This document shows, in pieces, positions 1 through 5,776 of a stretch of 7,067 nt of DNA; position 1 is the first letter of the stretch; each line of letters opens with the position of its first letter. The DNA comes from Pseudomonadota bacterium (GTDB lineage Bacteria; Pseudomonadota; Gammaproteobacteria; Burkholderiales; Burkholderiaceae_D): the NCBI GenBank assembly GCA_023420795.1, contig JAEZVM010000119.1, positions 1 to 7,067 of the forward strand, read 5' to 3'. A program made the position numbers and the translations under genes. The notes beneath the pieces are model-generated. The model was not told the DNA's origin. It was given only the letters and a program-made list of their open reading frames with translations, and did not search any database.

Positions 1-363
1 GCGCAGCAGTACGGCTGCAAAGTCGTCGTGATTTCGGTCGCCGAGCCGTATCCGTATTCGGCGCTGGCCGAAACCGCTTTTACCGACGAACGCTCGGTCT
101 ATGAGGAAAAGATGCGCGAGATCGCGGAACAGCATGTACAGAAGGTCGCTGCCGCCGCGCGCGAGGTGAATGTGCCGGTCGAGACGGTGGTCGCACAATC
201 CTTCAGCCCCTACGAGGCAATCGTCAACGCGGCCAACAAATGGAACTGCGATGTGATCTTCATGGCGTCGCACGGTCGCAAGGGGATGAGCCGGTTGCTG
301 ATCGGCAGCGAAACCCAGAAGGTGCTGGCCAACTCGACGATTCCGGTAATGGTATTTCGTTAG
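1..363 (+). CDS. Universal stress protein, UspA family (5' end outside window)
   Basis: The frame is open from base 1 to a TAG at 361-363 and gives 120 residues. Full-length Usp proteins have about 145, so roughly 25 N-terminal residues, including the LxxTDGS strand, lie upstream of the window. A GTG at 28 is only an internal Val and not the start. The C-terminal nucleotide-binding loop is clear: fragment residues 88-103 read MASHGRKGMSRLLIGS, which fits the MJ0577-type G-2x-G-9x-G(S/T) pattern with the first Gly replaced by Ala, as in many proteobacterial Usps. The tail ends STIPVMVFR. Usp proteins are small cytosolic dimers, often ATP-binding, linked to stress survival, starvation or low oxygen. 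This one shares the PYEAI, ASHGR and GSETQKVL segments with the Usp at 914-1351, so they are paralogues. The hemerythrin gene follows after 10 bases. The family call is secure; the exact role is unknown. Confidence 0.95.
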   Translation, partial: AQQYGCKVVVISVAEPYPYSALAETAFTDERSVYEEKMREIAEQHVQKVAAAAREVNVPVETVVAQSFSPYEAIVNAANKWNCDVIFMASHGRKGMSRLLIGSETQKVLANSTIPVMVFR

Positions 364-366
364 GAG
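363..366 (+). promoter_or_regulatory. Ribosome binding site overlapping the usp stop codon
   Basis: GGAG begins on the last base of the upstream usp TAG and sits 7 bases before the hemerythrin ATG at 374. The overlap means ribosomes ending on usp can load the next gene directly. It supports cotranscription and translational coupling of the two genes. Confidence 0.75.
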
Positions 367-373
367 AAATCTG

Positions 374-832
374 ATGCATACGGTTGACTGGTCGCAGGAC
401 ATGGCGCTTGGCGTGCCGTCAATGGACGACGCGCACGAGGCGCTGCTCAACGAGATGACGGATTTGCTGACCGCGCCGGATGATCGGTTCGGCCCCGCGT
501 TCCTGTCGCTGATCGCCAGATTCGAATGCGACTTCCGGGACGAGGAAATGCTGATGGAAGAGATTGACTATCCCGGCATACAGGGACACCGCGAACAGCA
601 TTCGCGAGTGCTGGGCGCGCTGCACCATATCGCGCCGCGCGTCATGGAGGGAGATATTGCGCTGGGGCGGGAAGCAGTCGAGCTTCTGCCGCAATGGTTC
701 CTGTTTCATTTATCGACGATGGATACCGCGCTTGCGTTTGCGTTGGATCTGGAAGGGCAGGAAAAGATGCCGGACGCGCTGCGCATTGCGAAGCGGCGCA
801 TCCAGCATGGCGAGAGCAGGGCGCCCGGATAA
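374..832 (+). CDS. Hemerythrin domain protein with a His-to-Asp ligand change
   Basis: This 152-residue protein is a single hemerythrin-like four-helix bundle, opening with the typical MHTVDWSQDMALGVPSMDDAHEALL. Hemerythrins bind a non-haem diiron centre that reversibly holds O2; bacterial ones serve in oxygen carriage, sensing or delivery. Aligning by motif, the ligands seen are His21, Glu57, His72 and His76 (HREQH), His112 and Asp117 (HLSTMD). The HxxxE motif of helix 2 instead reads Asp53-F-R-D-Glu57 (codon GAC at 530-532), so one of five His ligands is Asp. The protein may still bind iron with altered O2 or redox behaviour. About 30 residues after the bundle form a basic tail. There is no signal peptide or membrane segment, so it is cytosolic. 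It lies 10 bases after one usp and 81 before another, suggesting a low-oxygen or redox stress role. The fold assignment is firm; O2 binding is not assured. Confidence 0.93.
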   Translation: MHTVDWSQDMALGVPSMDDAHEALLNEMTDLLTAPDDRFGPAFLSLIARFECDFRDEEMLMEEIDYPGIQGHREQHSRVLGALHHIAPRVMEGDIALGREAVELLPQWFLFHLSTMDTALAFALDLEGQEKMPDALRIAKRRIQHGESRAPG

Positions 833-902
833 GGCCTTCTCAGGCTGCTCGTGTTTCTGCTACTGCGTCAAGAGCCGCATCTTTCATCCCGAGCGCATTG
901 AA

Positions 903-908
903 AGGAGG
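903..908 (+). promoter_or_regulatory. Strong Shine-Dalgarno for the second usp
   Basis: AGGAGG lies 5 bases before the ATG at 914. It fixes the start codon and shows this gene can be translated independently of the hemerythrin gene 81 bases upstream. No convincing promoter was seen in that 81-base gap. Confidence 0.8.
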
Positions 909-913
909 GAGCA

Positions 914-1351
914 ATGTTCACACATATTCTGCTGCCTACCGACGGTTCCGCCGCATCGGAAGCCGCCATCAGGCAAGGCATTGAGTTCGCGAAGGAGACC
1001 GGCGCCAGGGTGACCGGCTTCCATGCGGTGCCGGAGTTCCATACCTTCACCTATCAGGCGGAGATGCTGGAAGACACACCCGAACAGTATCGCAAGGACA
1101 GCGAGGCGCACGCCCGGAAATGCCTGTCGTCGATCGAGAGCGCCGCGCGGGATGCCGGCGTGGCCTGCGAAGTGATCTTCAAGAATGCCGATCATCCGTA
1201 TGAAGCGATCATCGCCACCGCCGCCGAGCGCGGCTGCGACTTAATCGCGATGGCTTCGCACGGCAGGCGCGGTCTCAAGGGCGTTCTGATGGGCAGTGAA
1301 ACACAGAAGGTGCTGACTCACAGCACGGTACCGGTGCTGGTGTATCGCTGA
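914..1351 (+). CDS. Universal stress protein, UspA family
   Basis: A complete 145-residue single-domain Usp, the usual family length. It opens MFTHILLPTDGS, where Asp10 is the conserved adenine-contacting position. The C-terminal phosphate-binding loop MASHGRRGLKGVLMGS covers residues 113-128 and fits the ATP-binding subclass, with Ala for the first Gly. It ends with the typical STVPVLVYR strand. By family it is a cytosolic dimer that binds ATP and supports survival under stress; no enzyme activity is implied. It resembles the Usp fragment at the left edge, and the two bracket the hemerythrin gene, so the three may form one stress unit. An AGGAGG sits 5 bases before the ATG. No good terminator follows; the next gene is 410 bases away. 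Which stress it answers cannot be read from sequence. Confidence 0.96.
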   Translation: MFTHILLPTDGSAASEAAIRQGIEFAKETGARVTGFHAVPEFHTFTYQAEMLEDTPEQYRKDSEAHARKCLSSIESAARDAGVACEVIFKNADHPYEAIIATAAERGCDLIAMASHGRRGLKGVLMGSETQKVLTHSTVPVLVYR

Positions 1352-1526
1352 CCACGGTTGTTTGTAACTTCTGTGCAACAGTAGTTTTACTAGCGTCGTT
1401 TTCCTTGCTTGAAGGGGCTGCCGGCATGGCATTGCTTGTGTGTCTAAAAAACAGACGCATTCAGTAGCCCATGCCTTCGACAGGCCGATTCCGGGGGGCT
1501 CTCTGAAGCACTGCACGGTGTTAATG

Positions 1527-1576
1527 AGGCACAACCGGTTCTAGCCCGGTCTGTTGTTTCATAAAACGGTGCCTCA
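1527..1576. repeat. Nested inverted repeat
   Basis: TGAGGCAC at 1527-1534 pairs perfectly with GTGCCTCA at 1569-1576, an 8-base outer stem. Inside it, ACCGG at 1536-1540 pairs with CCGGT at 1548-1552 around a 7-base loop. No T-run follows on the + strand, so it is not a classical intrinsic terminator. It could be the 3' structure of the usp transcript, a structured leader or a protein-binding site. Confidence 0.45.
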
Positions 1577-1637
1577 GCGAATCTTCTGTCCAGAATTCAT
1601 GCATTTCTTTCTTCTCTTCCGTTCATTTCCTCCATTC

Positions 1638-1672
1638 GAAATAGGTATTTCCTTATAGAAAGTAGGAATTCC
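1638..1672. promoter_or_regulatory. Tandem palindromes, possible operator
   Basis: GAAATA-GG-TATTTC at 1638-1651 is a perfect 6-base inverted repeat with a 2-base centre. GGAATTCC at 1665-1672 is a perfect 8-base palindrome. Their centres are 24 bases apart, and an ATTTCC at 1625-1630 precedes them by a similar step, giving three similar half-sites spaced by about two helical turns. This lies 90-125 bases before the chemoreceptor ATG. A regulator site is a guess from layout only. Confidence 0.3.
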
Positions 1673-1761
1673 CTCTACTAAACTGCCTTCATCAAAAGAC
1701 CGGCCAGCAAAGATCCGGCAGGCGCCCCGCGCCAAAACTAAAACAACAACTGGAGACATTC

Positions 1762-3411
1762 ATGAACCTGCGTACGGTCAAGATCGGTACGAGGCTGGGC
1801 ATCGGCTTCGGCATCATTCTGGTCATGGTGATCTGCGTCCTGATCGCCGACATCTTCATCAGTACACATAGCCGCAAAACGCAGCAGGAAGGCATGCAAT
1901 ACGCGAATGCGAAGGCAGTGATCGCGAATAGCATGCGCAGCGCGATCCTCGAAGGCGGCCTGGCAATGCGCAATGTCGGCCTGCAGTACAGCACGCCGGA
2001 CATGGAGCGCGAGGAAGCGAAGGCGCAGGTACAGCGCAAGCGTTTTCAGGAAGCACAGAAAAAGCTGCTTGATCTTGGACTAAGCCCGGAAGAAAAAGCG
2101 ATTGTCGCCAGCATCGCTGCGCTGGAAAAACAGACCGAAGCCCCATTCCAGGAGGCGATCCAGAAGGTGAAAGATTATGCGAACGAATCGGCGGGCAAGC
2201 TGATCTCCTCGCAGATCGATCCGATCAACCAGAAGGCGATCGCGGAAATCGACAAGCTGGTTGGCATGCAGCAGAAAGCCGTGGAGCAGCTTCTGGAAGA
2301 GTCGGAGGCCGCCGGGCAGCGCATGACTTGGCTGCTGATCCTGATGGGCGCCGTCACCGTCGCCACCGGCGGCGCGCTGTCGGTCCTCACCACCAACAGC
2401 ATCACACGTCCGTTGCAGGAAGCGGTCGGCGTAGCCAAGCGCGTGGCGGCAGGCAGGCTCGGCGCTCGGATCGAGGTGGAGGGCGGGGACGAGACCAGCG
2501 AACTGTTGCTCGCGCTGAAGGAAATGGACGAGAACCTGTCGAGGATCGTCAGCCAGGTTCGGGCCGGCACAGATGAAATCGACACCGCATCGAATGAAAT
2601 TTCCGCCGGTAATGCCGACCTGTCTTCCCGCACCGAGTCTCAGGCCAGCGCTCTGGAAGAAACCGCGTCCTCGATGGAAGAACTGACTTCCACTGTGAAG
2701 CACAACGCGGAGAACGCGCAGCAGGCGAACCAGCTGGTCAAGTCTGCATCCGACTCCGCCACCCGGGGCGGCGAGGTGGTCGGCCGCGTGGTCGAGACGA
2801 TGAGTTCCATCAAGGCCAGTTCCAGCAAGATCGTGGACATCATCGGCGTGATCGACGGCATTGCGTTCCAGACCAATATCCTCGCGCTGAACGCGGCAGT
2901 GGAAGCGGCACGCGCCGGCGAGCAGGGGCGCGGTTTTGCGGTCGTCGCCTCCGAGGTGCGCACGCTTGCGCAGCGTTCGGCGCAGGCGGCCAAGGAAATC
3001 AAGGAACTGATCGACGACTCGGTGAGGAAAGTCGAAAGCGGTAATGCGCTGGTCGATGACGCCGGCCGGCAGATGGAGGAAATCGTCGCAGCGGTCCGGC
3101 ATGTGGCGGACATCATGAACGAGATTACGGCCGCCAGCCAGGAACAAAGCACCGGCATCGAGGAGATCAACCGCGCGATTGCGACGATGGATGAAATGAC
3201 GCAACAGAATGCCGCTCTGGTGGAGGAAGCCGCTGCCGCATCGGCCGCGATGCAGCAGCGCGCCTCTAGCCTCGGGCAGGCGGTGGCGGCGTTCGATCTG
3301 AGCGACGGCGCTACCACACCTGTTTATCAGGAACTGCGCGTAACGGCCAAGCGCCAGGACACGCCGAGGATCGAAATGCGCAGCAAGCCGGCATTGAGGC
3401 TGCAGACATGA
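1762..3411 (+). CDS. Methyl-accepting chemotaxis protein, 4-helix-bundle sensor type
   Basis: A 549-residue transmembrane chemoreceptor. A first membrane helix covers about residues 11-33, a periplasmic helical sensor of about 155 residues (34-188, consistent with 4HB_MCP) follows, then a second membrane helix at about 190-211. A HAMP domain starts at SITRPL (213-218) and runs to about 265, followed by the cytoplasmic signalling coiled coil. The kinase-contact tip is unmistakable: [20 protein letters not shown] at 381-400. Probable methylation segments are [14 protein letters not shown] (295-308) and [13 protein letters not shown] (479-491). The C-terminus ends LRLQT, without the NWETF-type pentapeptide that tethers CheR/CheB in some receptors. 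It would control CheA-CheW and so flagellar bias. GGAG at 1752-1755 lies 6 bases before the ATG. A binding-protein gene starts 53 bases downstream, perhaps providing indirect ligand detection. The ligand is unknown. Confidence 0.97.
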   Translation: MNLRTVKIGTRLGIGFGIILVMVICVLIADIFISTHSRKTQQEGMQYANAKAVIANSMRSAILEGGLAMRNVGLQYSTPDMEREEAKAQVQRKRFQEAQKKLLDLGLSPEEKAIVASIAALEKQTEAPFQEAIQKVKDYANESAGKLISSQIDPINQKAIAEIDKLVGMQQKAVEQLLEESEAAGQRMTWLLILMGAVTVATGGALSVLTTNSITRPLQEAVGVAKRVAAGRLGARIEVEGGDETSELLLALKEMDENLSRIVSQVRAGTDEIDTASNEISAGNADLSSRTESQASALEETASSMEELTSTVKHNAENAQQANQLVKSASDSATRGGEVVGRVVETMSSIKASSSKIVDIIGVIDGIAFQTNILALNAAVEAARAGEQGRGFAVVASEVRTLAQRSAQAAKEIKELIDDSVRKVESGNALVDDAGRQMEEIVAAVRHVADIMNEITAASQEQSTGIEEINRAIATMDEMTQQNAALVEEAAAASAAMQQRASSLGQAVAAFDLSDGATTPVYQELRVTAKRQDTPRIEMRSKPALRLQT

Positions 3412-3464
3412 AGGAATAGAACCACGATAAGCAGTACAACAATGAAAACAACCGGGAGACAAGA

Positions 3465-4619
3465 ATGAGCTGTTTCAGTTTCGGACGTTGCATTGCCGCC
3501 AGCCTCGCGCTGGCTTTTTCCGTTTCTGGTTTTGTCTGCAGCGCGGCATTCGCGCAGGAGATCGTCATCGGCCAGGTAGCACCGCTGTCCGGCGTGCTGT
3601 CCAGCACCGGCAAAGACATGGTGCTCGGCGCAAGGGTGTACTTCGATTCCGTCAATGCGAAGGGCGGCGTGAACGGCGCGAAGATCCGGCACGTGATCAG
3701 GGATGATGCCTACACCGTCGCGGAAACGGTAAAGCAGACCAGGGAAATGATCGAAAAAGACAAGCCGGTCGCGCTGATCGGATTTGCCGGCACCGGCAAT
3801 ATCGGCGAATTGCTGAAGCAGAAAGTGCTGGAGAATGCCGGCATCGCGATGGTCGGCCCGTACACCGGCGCGCCGTCGCTGCGCGGGCCGGACAACCGCA
3901 ACATCTTCCATATCCGCGCCAGCTACTGGGACGAGGCGGAGACCATGGTCGATCAGCTCGTGACGCTGAACATGACCCGCATCGGCATCATGTACCAGAA
4001 CGACCCGTTCGGCGAGTCCGGGCGCGACGGTGTGATTGCGTCGCTGAAGAAGCACAAGCTGGAGCCGGTGGTGATGGCAACTTACGAGAAGAATACCAGC
4101 GATACCGCTGCTGCCGCGGAGAAGATCGGTAAGGCCAATCCGCAGGCGGTCATCATGATTTCGGTGAACAAGCCGACCGCCAGCTTCAGTAAGGAAGTAC
4201 GCTCCGTCTCCAATGTCGCGCAGCTCTTCAATATCTCCGTGGTCAACCCGAAGGAGATCGTCAAGCTGATCGGACCCGACTATTCGCGCGGGATTGGCAT
4301 TGCGCAGGTGATGCCGAATCCGAATCTGGTCACGATTCCGGTCGTGAAGGAGTATCAGGCCGCCATCAAAAAACACGCACCCGCAGGCACCGAATTCAAC
4401 TACACCTCGCTGGAACAATTCATTGCGGCGAAGGTGCTGGTGGAAGGAGTACGCCGCGCCGGACAGAACCCGACGCCGCAGAAAGTGCTTGCGTCTCTCG
4501 CTGCTCTGAACGCCTATGATCCGGGCGGCCTGCCGCTGCATTTTTCGGAAAACAATCGTGTTGGCGGCAAGTTCGTGGAGCTCACCATCATCAACCGCTA
4601 CGGGCAGCTCGTCAGGTAA
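3465..4619 (+). CDS. Periplasmic type 1 substrate-binding protein (LivJ-like, Peripla_BP_6)
   Basis: A 384-residue secreted binding protein. Residues 1-30 are a signal peptide with a hydrophobic core and AFA-QE cleavage site (30/31). Cys25 lies in a poor lipobox (GFVC), so a lipoprotein is unlikely. The mature part opens EIVIGQVAPLSGVLSSTGKD, the hallmark of branched-chain amino acid and amide binding proteins, then ARVYFDSVNAKGGVNG, RDDAYTVAETV and the second-lobe strand RIGIMYQNDPFGESG. Such two-lobed proteins close around amino acids, amides, aromatic acids or similar ligands and normally feed an ABC transporter. No permease or ATPase gene is adjacent: a chemoreceptor lies 53 bases upstream and a diguanylate cyclase 16 bases downstream. 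A sensory rather than transport job is therefore inferred. GGGAG at 3454-3458, 6 bases before ATG, supports the start. The ligand cannot be told. Confidence 0.94.
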   Translation: MSCFSFGRCIAASLALAFSVSGFVCSAAFAQEIVIGQVAPLSGVLSSTGKDMVLGARVYFDSVNAKGGVNGAKIRHVIRDDAYTVAETVKQTREMIEKDKPVALIGFAGTGNIGELLKQKVLENAGIAMVGPYTGAPSLRGPDNRNIFHIRASYWDEAETMVDQLVTLNMTRIGIMYQNDPFGESGRDGVIASLKKHKLEPVVMATYEKNTSDTAAAAEKIGKANPQAVIMISVNKPTASFSKEVRSVSNVAQLFNISVVNPKEIVKLIGPDYSRGIGIAQVMPNPNLVTIPVVKEYQAAIKKHAPAGTEFNYTSLEQFIAAKVLVEGVRRAGQNPTPQKVLASLAALNAYDPGGLPLHFSENNRVGGKFVELTIINRYGQLVR

Positions 4620-4635
4620 CGAGCCCGCAAAAGCC

Positions 4636-5619
4636 ATGTGCGCGCTCCATAACGACGTCTGCTGCTCCGCCAGCGAAGAACTGGAGAAGTACCGTCGCAT
4701 TTTTCATGCGACGCCCGACTACGCAACCTTTTCCGATCTGGAGACCGGCACCTTCCTCGACGCGAACCCCGGCTTTGAAAACATGATCGGTTATCGCCGG
4801 GAAGAGGTTCTTGGCCGACCGGCTGCCAGCATCGACCTGTGGGTAGAGCCGGGCGATCGCAAGGCGGCGATTGAGGCTTTGAAGCAGGACGAGAATGCCA
4901 GGATTTCGCTGACGACGCGTTTCCGCAAGCGCAATGGCGAAATCATATTGGTGGAAGCCTCTCTCGCCGCATTCAGGATGCAGGGCCGGCTGCTGCTGGT
5001 GGCGGTCGTGCGCGACATCACCGCTCGCCATCTGGCCGAACAGGAGCTTGTGCAATACCGTAACAAACTTGAACAGCTCGTCGCGCAACGCACGGCGGAG
5101 CTGGAGCAGGCGATGCAGCGCCTGCATGAACTGTCGGTCAATGACGAGCTGACCGGCGTGGGCAACCGCCGCGATCTCAACAGCAAGCTGGAAATGGAAC
5201 GGCAATTATCCGAACGCAACCGGCGGCCGTTCTGCATCGCGGTTCTCGATCTCGACGGATTCAAGGCGGTGAACGACAGGTTCGGCCACACGACCGGGGA
5301 CGAGGTCATCAGAAAATTCGCCCGGCTGGTGCAAAGAGAGATGCGCGCGACTGATTATCTTGCCCGTTATGGCGGCGATGAATTCGTGATTCTGCTGCGC
5401 GATGTGAATGCCGATGCCGCCATCGCACCGCTCCAGAGGATTTGCAAGGCGGTGGCAAGCCACGACTGGGACGAGATCGCCGCCGGCATTGTGCTATCGA
5501 CGTCAATCGGTGTCGCGGCATTTCATGCAGGCGAAACCGTCGACGCGACCTTCAGCCGCGCCGATGCCGCCTTGTACCGCGCAAAGACTGGTGGGAAGAA
5601 TCAGGTAGTGCTTGCGTAG
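4636..5619 (+). CDS. PAS-GGDEF diguanylate cyclase
   Basis: From the ATG at 4636 this is a 327-residue cytosolic enzyme making cyclic di-GMP from two GTP. A PAS sensor domain spans about 19-129 (YRRIFHATPDYATF to VVRDIT), a coiled-coil linker about 130-165 (QELVQYRNKLEQLVAQRTAEL), and the GGDEF domain about 166-325. Active features are intact: DELTGVGNRR at 170-179, metal ligand Asp205 in LDLDGFK, and GGDEF at 246-250. RATD at 237-240 is the RxxD inhibitory site, five residues before GGDEF, so product feedback is expected. No membrane helix or EAL domain is present. The frame is open up to 4516, inside the binding-protein gene, but residues before 4636 look like out-of-frame shadow, so the later ATG is chosen. 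Its Shine-Dalgarno is poor, hinting at coupling to the gene 16 bases upstream. The N-terminus carries Cys2, Cys9 and Cys10. The PAS cofactor is unknown. Confidence 0.95.
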   Translation: MCALHNDVCCSASEELEKYRRIFHATPDYATFSDLETGTFLDANPGFENMIGYRREEVLGRPAASIDLWVEPGDRKAAIEALKQDENARISLTTRFRKRNGEIILVEASLAAFRMQGRLLLVAVVRDITARHLAEQELVQYRNKLEQLVAQRTAELEQAMQRLHELSVNDELTGVGNRRDLNSKLEMERQLSERNRRPFCIAVLDLDGFKAVNDRFGHTTGDEVIRKFARLVQREMRATDYLARYGGDEFVILLRDVNADAAIAPLQRICKAVASHDWDEIAAGIVLSTSIGVAAFHAGETVDATFSRADAALYRAKTGGKNQVVLA

Positions 5620-5630
5620 TACCTCAAGCC

Positions 5631-5653
5631 CTTGACTGCTGTCAGGATTTTTT
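5631..5653 (+). terminator. Possible intrinsic terminator after the diguanylate cyclase
   Basis: CTTGAC at 5631-5636 and GTCAGG at 5641-5646 form a six-base stem with one T-G wobble and a TGCT loop, followed after one A by six T residues (5648-5653). It stands 11 bases after the cyclase stop and would end the chemoreceptor operon. The stem is modest, and the same bases overlap the proposed activator site at 5640-5656, so this call is tentative. Confidence 0.45.
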
Positions 5654-5656
5654 ACA
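5640..5656 (+). promoter_or_regulatory. Candidate upstream activator site for the PEP-CTERM gene
   Basis: TGTCAGGATTTTTTACA has the TGT-N11-ACA layout common for Fis-type helix-turn-helix domains of sigma-54 enhancer-binding proteins. Its centre lies about 98 bases before the inferred transcription start, a normal enhancer distance. PEP-CTERM genes in several betaproteobacteria are known to depend on RpoN and the PrsK-PrsR two-component system. Assigning this site to PrsR is inference; the T-run may simply belong to a terminator. Confidence 0.4.
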
Positions 5657-5719
5657 TCCGTGCTCGCCGGAATGCCAAAGCTCCAGCCAAGTGGTTGATC
5701 TAAAACGATAGTCCGTTTA

Positions 5720-5735
5720 TGGCCTGATTGTTGCT
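5720..5735 (+). promoter_or_regulatory. Sigma-54 (RpoN) -24/-12 promoter
   Basis: TGGCCTGATTGTTGCT matches the consensus TGGCAC-G-N4-TTGCW at all key positions: TGGC at -24, G at the seventh position, and TTGCT at -12, with exactly 10 bases between the invariant GG and GC. The mismatches are C for A and T for C at positions 5 and 6. Transcription would start near 5746, about 30 bases before the TTG start of the PEP-CTERM gene. RpoN promoters are a known feature of PEP-CTERM genes. Confidence 0.75.
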
Positions 5736-5764
5736 CTACTGCTCCCCGCATCAATTAATTTATA

Positions 5765-5770
5765 AGGGGA
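5765..5770 (+). promoter_or_regulatory. Ribosome binding site that decides a TTG start
   Basis: AGGGGA lies 6 bases before TTG at 5777-5779. No ATG or GTG in this frame lies close by, and the signal peptide begins directly after the TTG, so this rare start codon is well supported. Confidence 0.75.
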
Positions 5771-5776
5771 AATATC

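Larger units (their letters stand above)
1352..1761. other. 410-base gene-free region upstream of the chemoreceptor
   Basis: No credible gene is present on either strand: the short open frames lack family-like sequence and good ribosome sites. Composition shifts to AT- and pyrimidine-rich from about 1600 to 1690. It holds a nested inverted repeat at 1527-1576 and two palindromes at 1638-1651 and 1665-1672, described separately. The chemoreceptor promoter should lie here, but no sigma-70, sigma-28 or sigma-54 match is good enough to call. A TATAGA at 1655-1660 is only a weak -10 candidate without a -35 partner. Confidence 0.6.

Noticed and set aside
564..1013. Alternative + strand open frame overlapping the hemerythrin and second usp
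   Set aside because: It is out of frame with both real genes, crosses their boundary and its translation shows no domain.
1421..1436. Sigma-54-like GGCAT...TTGC before the chemoreceptor
   Set aside because: The distance between the GG and GC elements is one base short of the strict 10-base spacing, so it is unlikely to bind RpoN properly.
1527..1576. tRNA-like reading of the GGTTCTAGCCC segment
   Set aside because: There is no anticodon arm, D arm or acceptor stem of tRNA geometry; only a nested hairpin is present.
1679..1706. Sigma-28 (FliA)-like TAAA with a downstream GC-rich box before the chemoreceptor
   Set aside because: TAAA is present, but the expected GCCGATAA-like box reads GACCGGCC at the right spacing, too poor a match.
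3531..3560. Lipoprotein processing at Cys25 of the binding protein
   Set aside because: The residue before Cys is Val in GFVC, which does not fit a lipobox, whereas AFA-QE is a good signal peptidase I site.
4516..4635. Upstream extension of the diguanylate cyclase into the binding-protein gene
   Set aside because: It would overlap the neighbouring gene by 104 bases, has no good ribosome site, and its Ser/Arg-rich residues do not resemble a PAS-GGDEF N-terminus.
2080..4700. Two long open frames on the - strand (460 and 457 codons) across the chemoreceptor and binding-protein genes
   Set aside because: They mirror strongly supported + strand genes, have low-complexity His/Arg-rich translations without recognisable domains, and arise from high-GC codon use.
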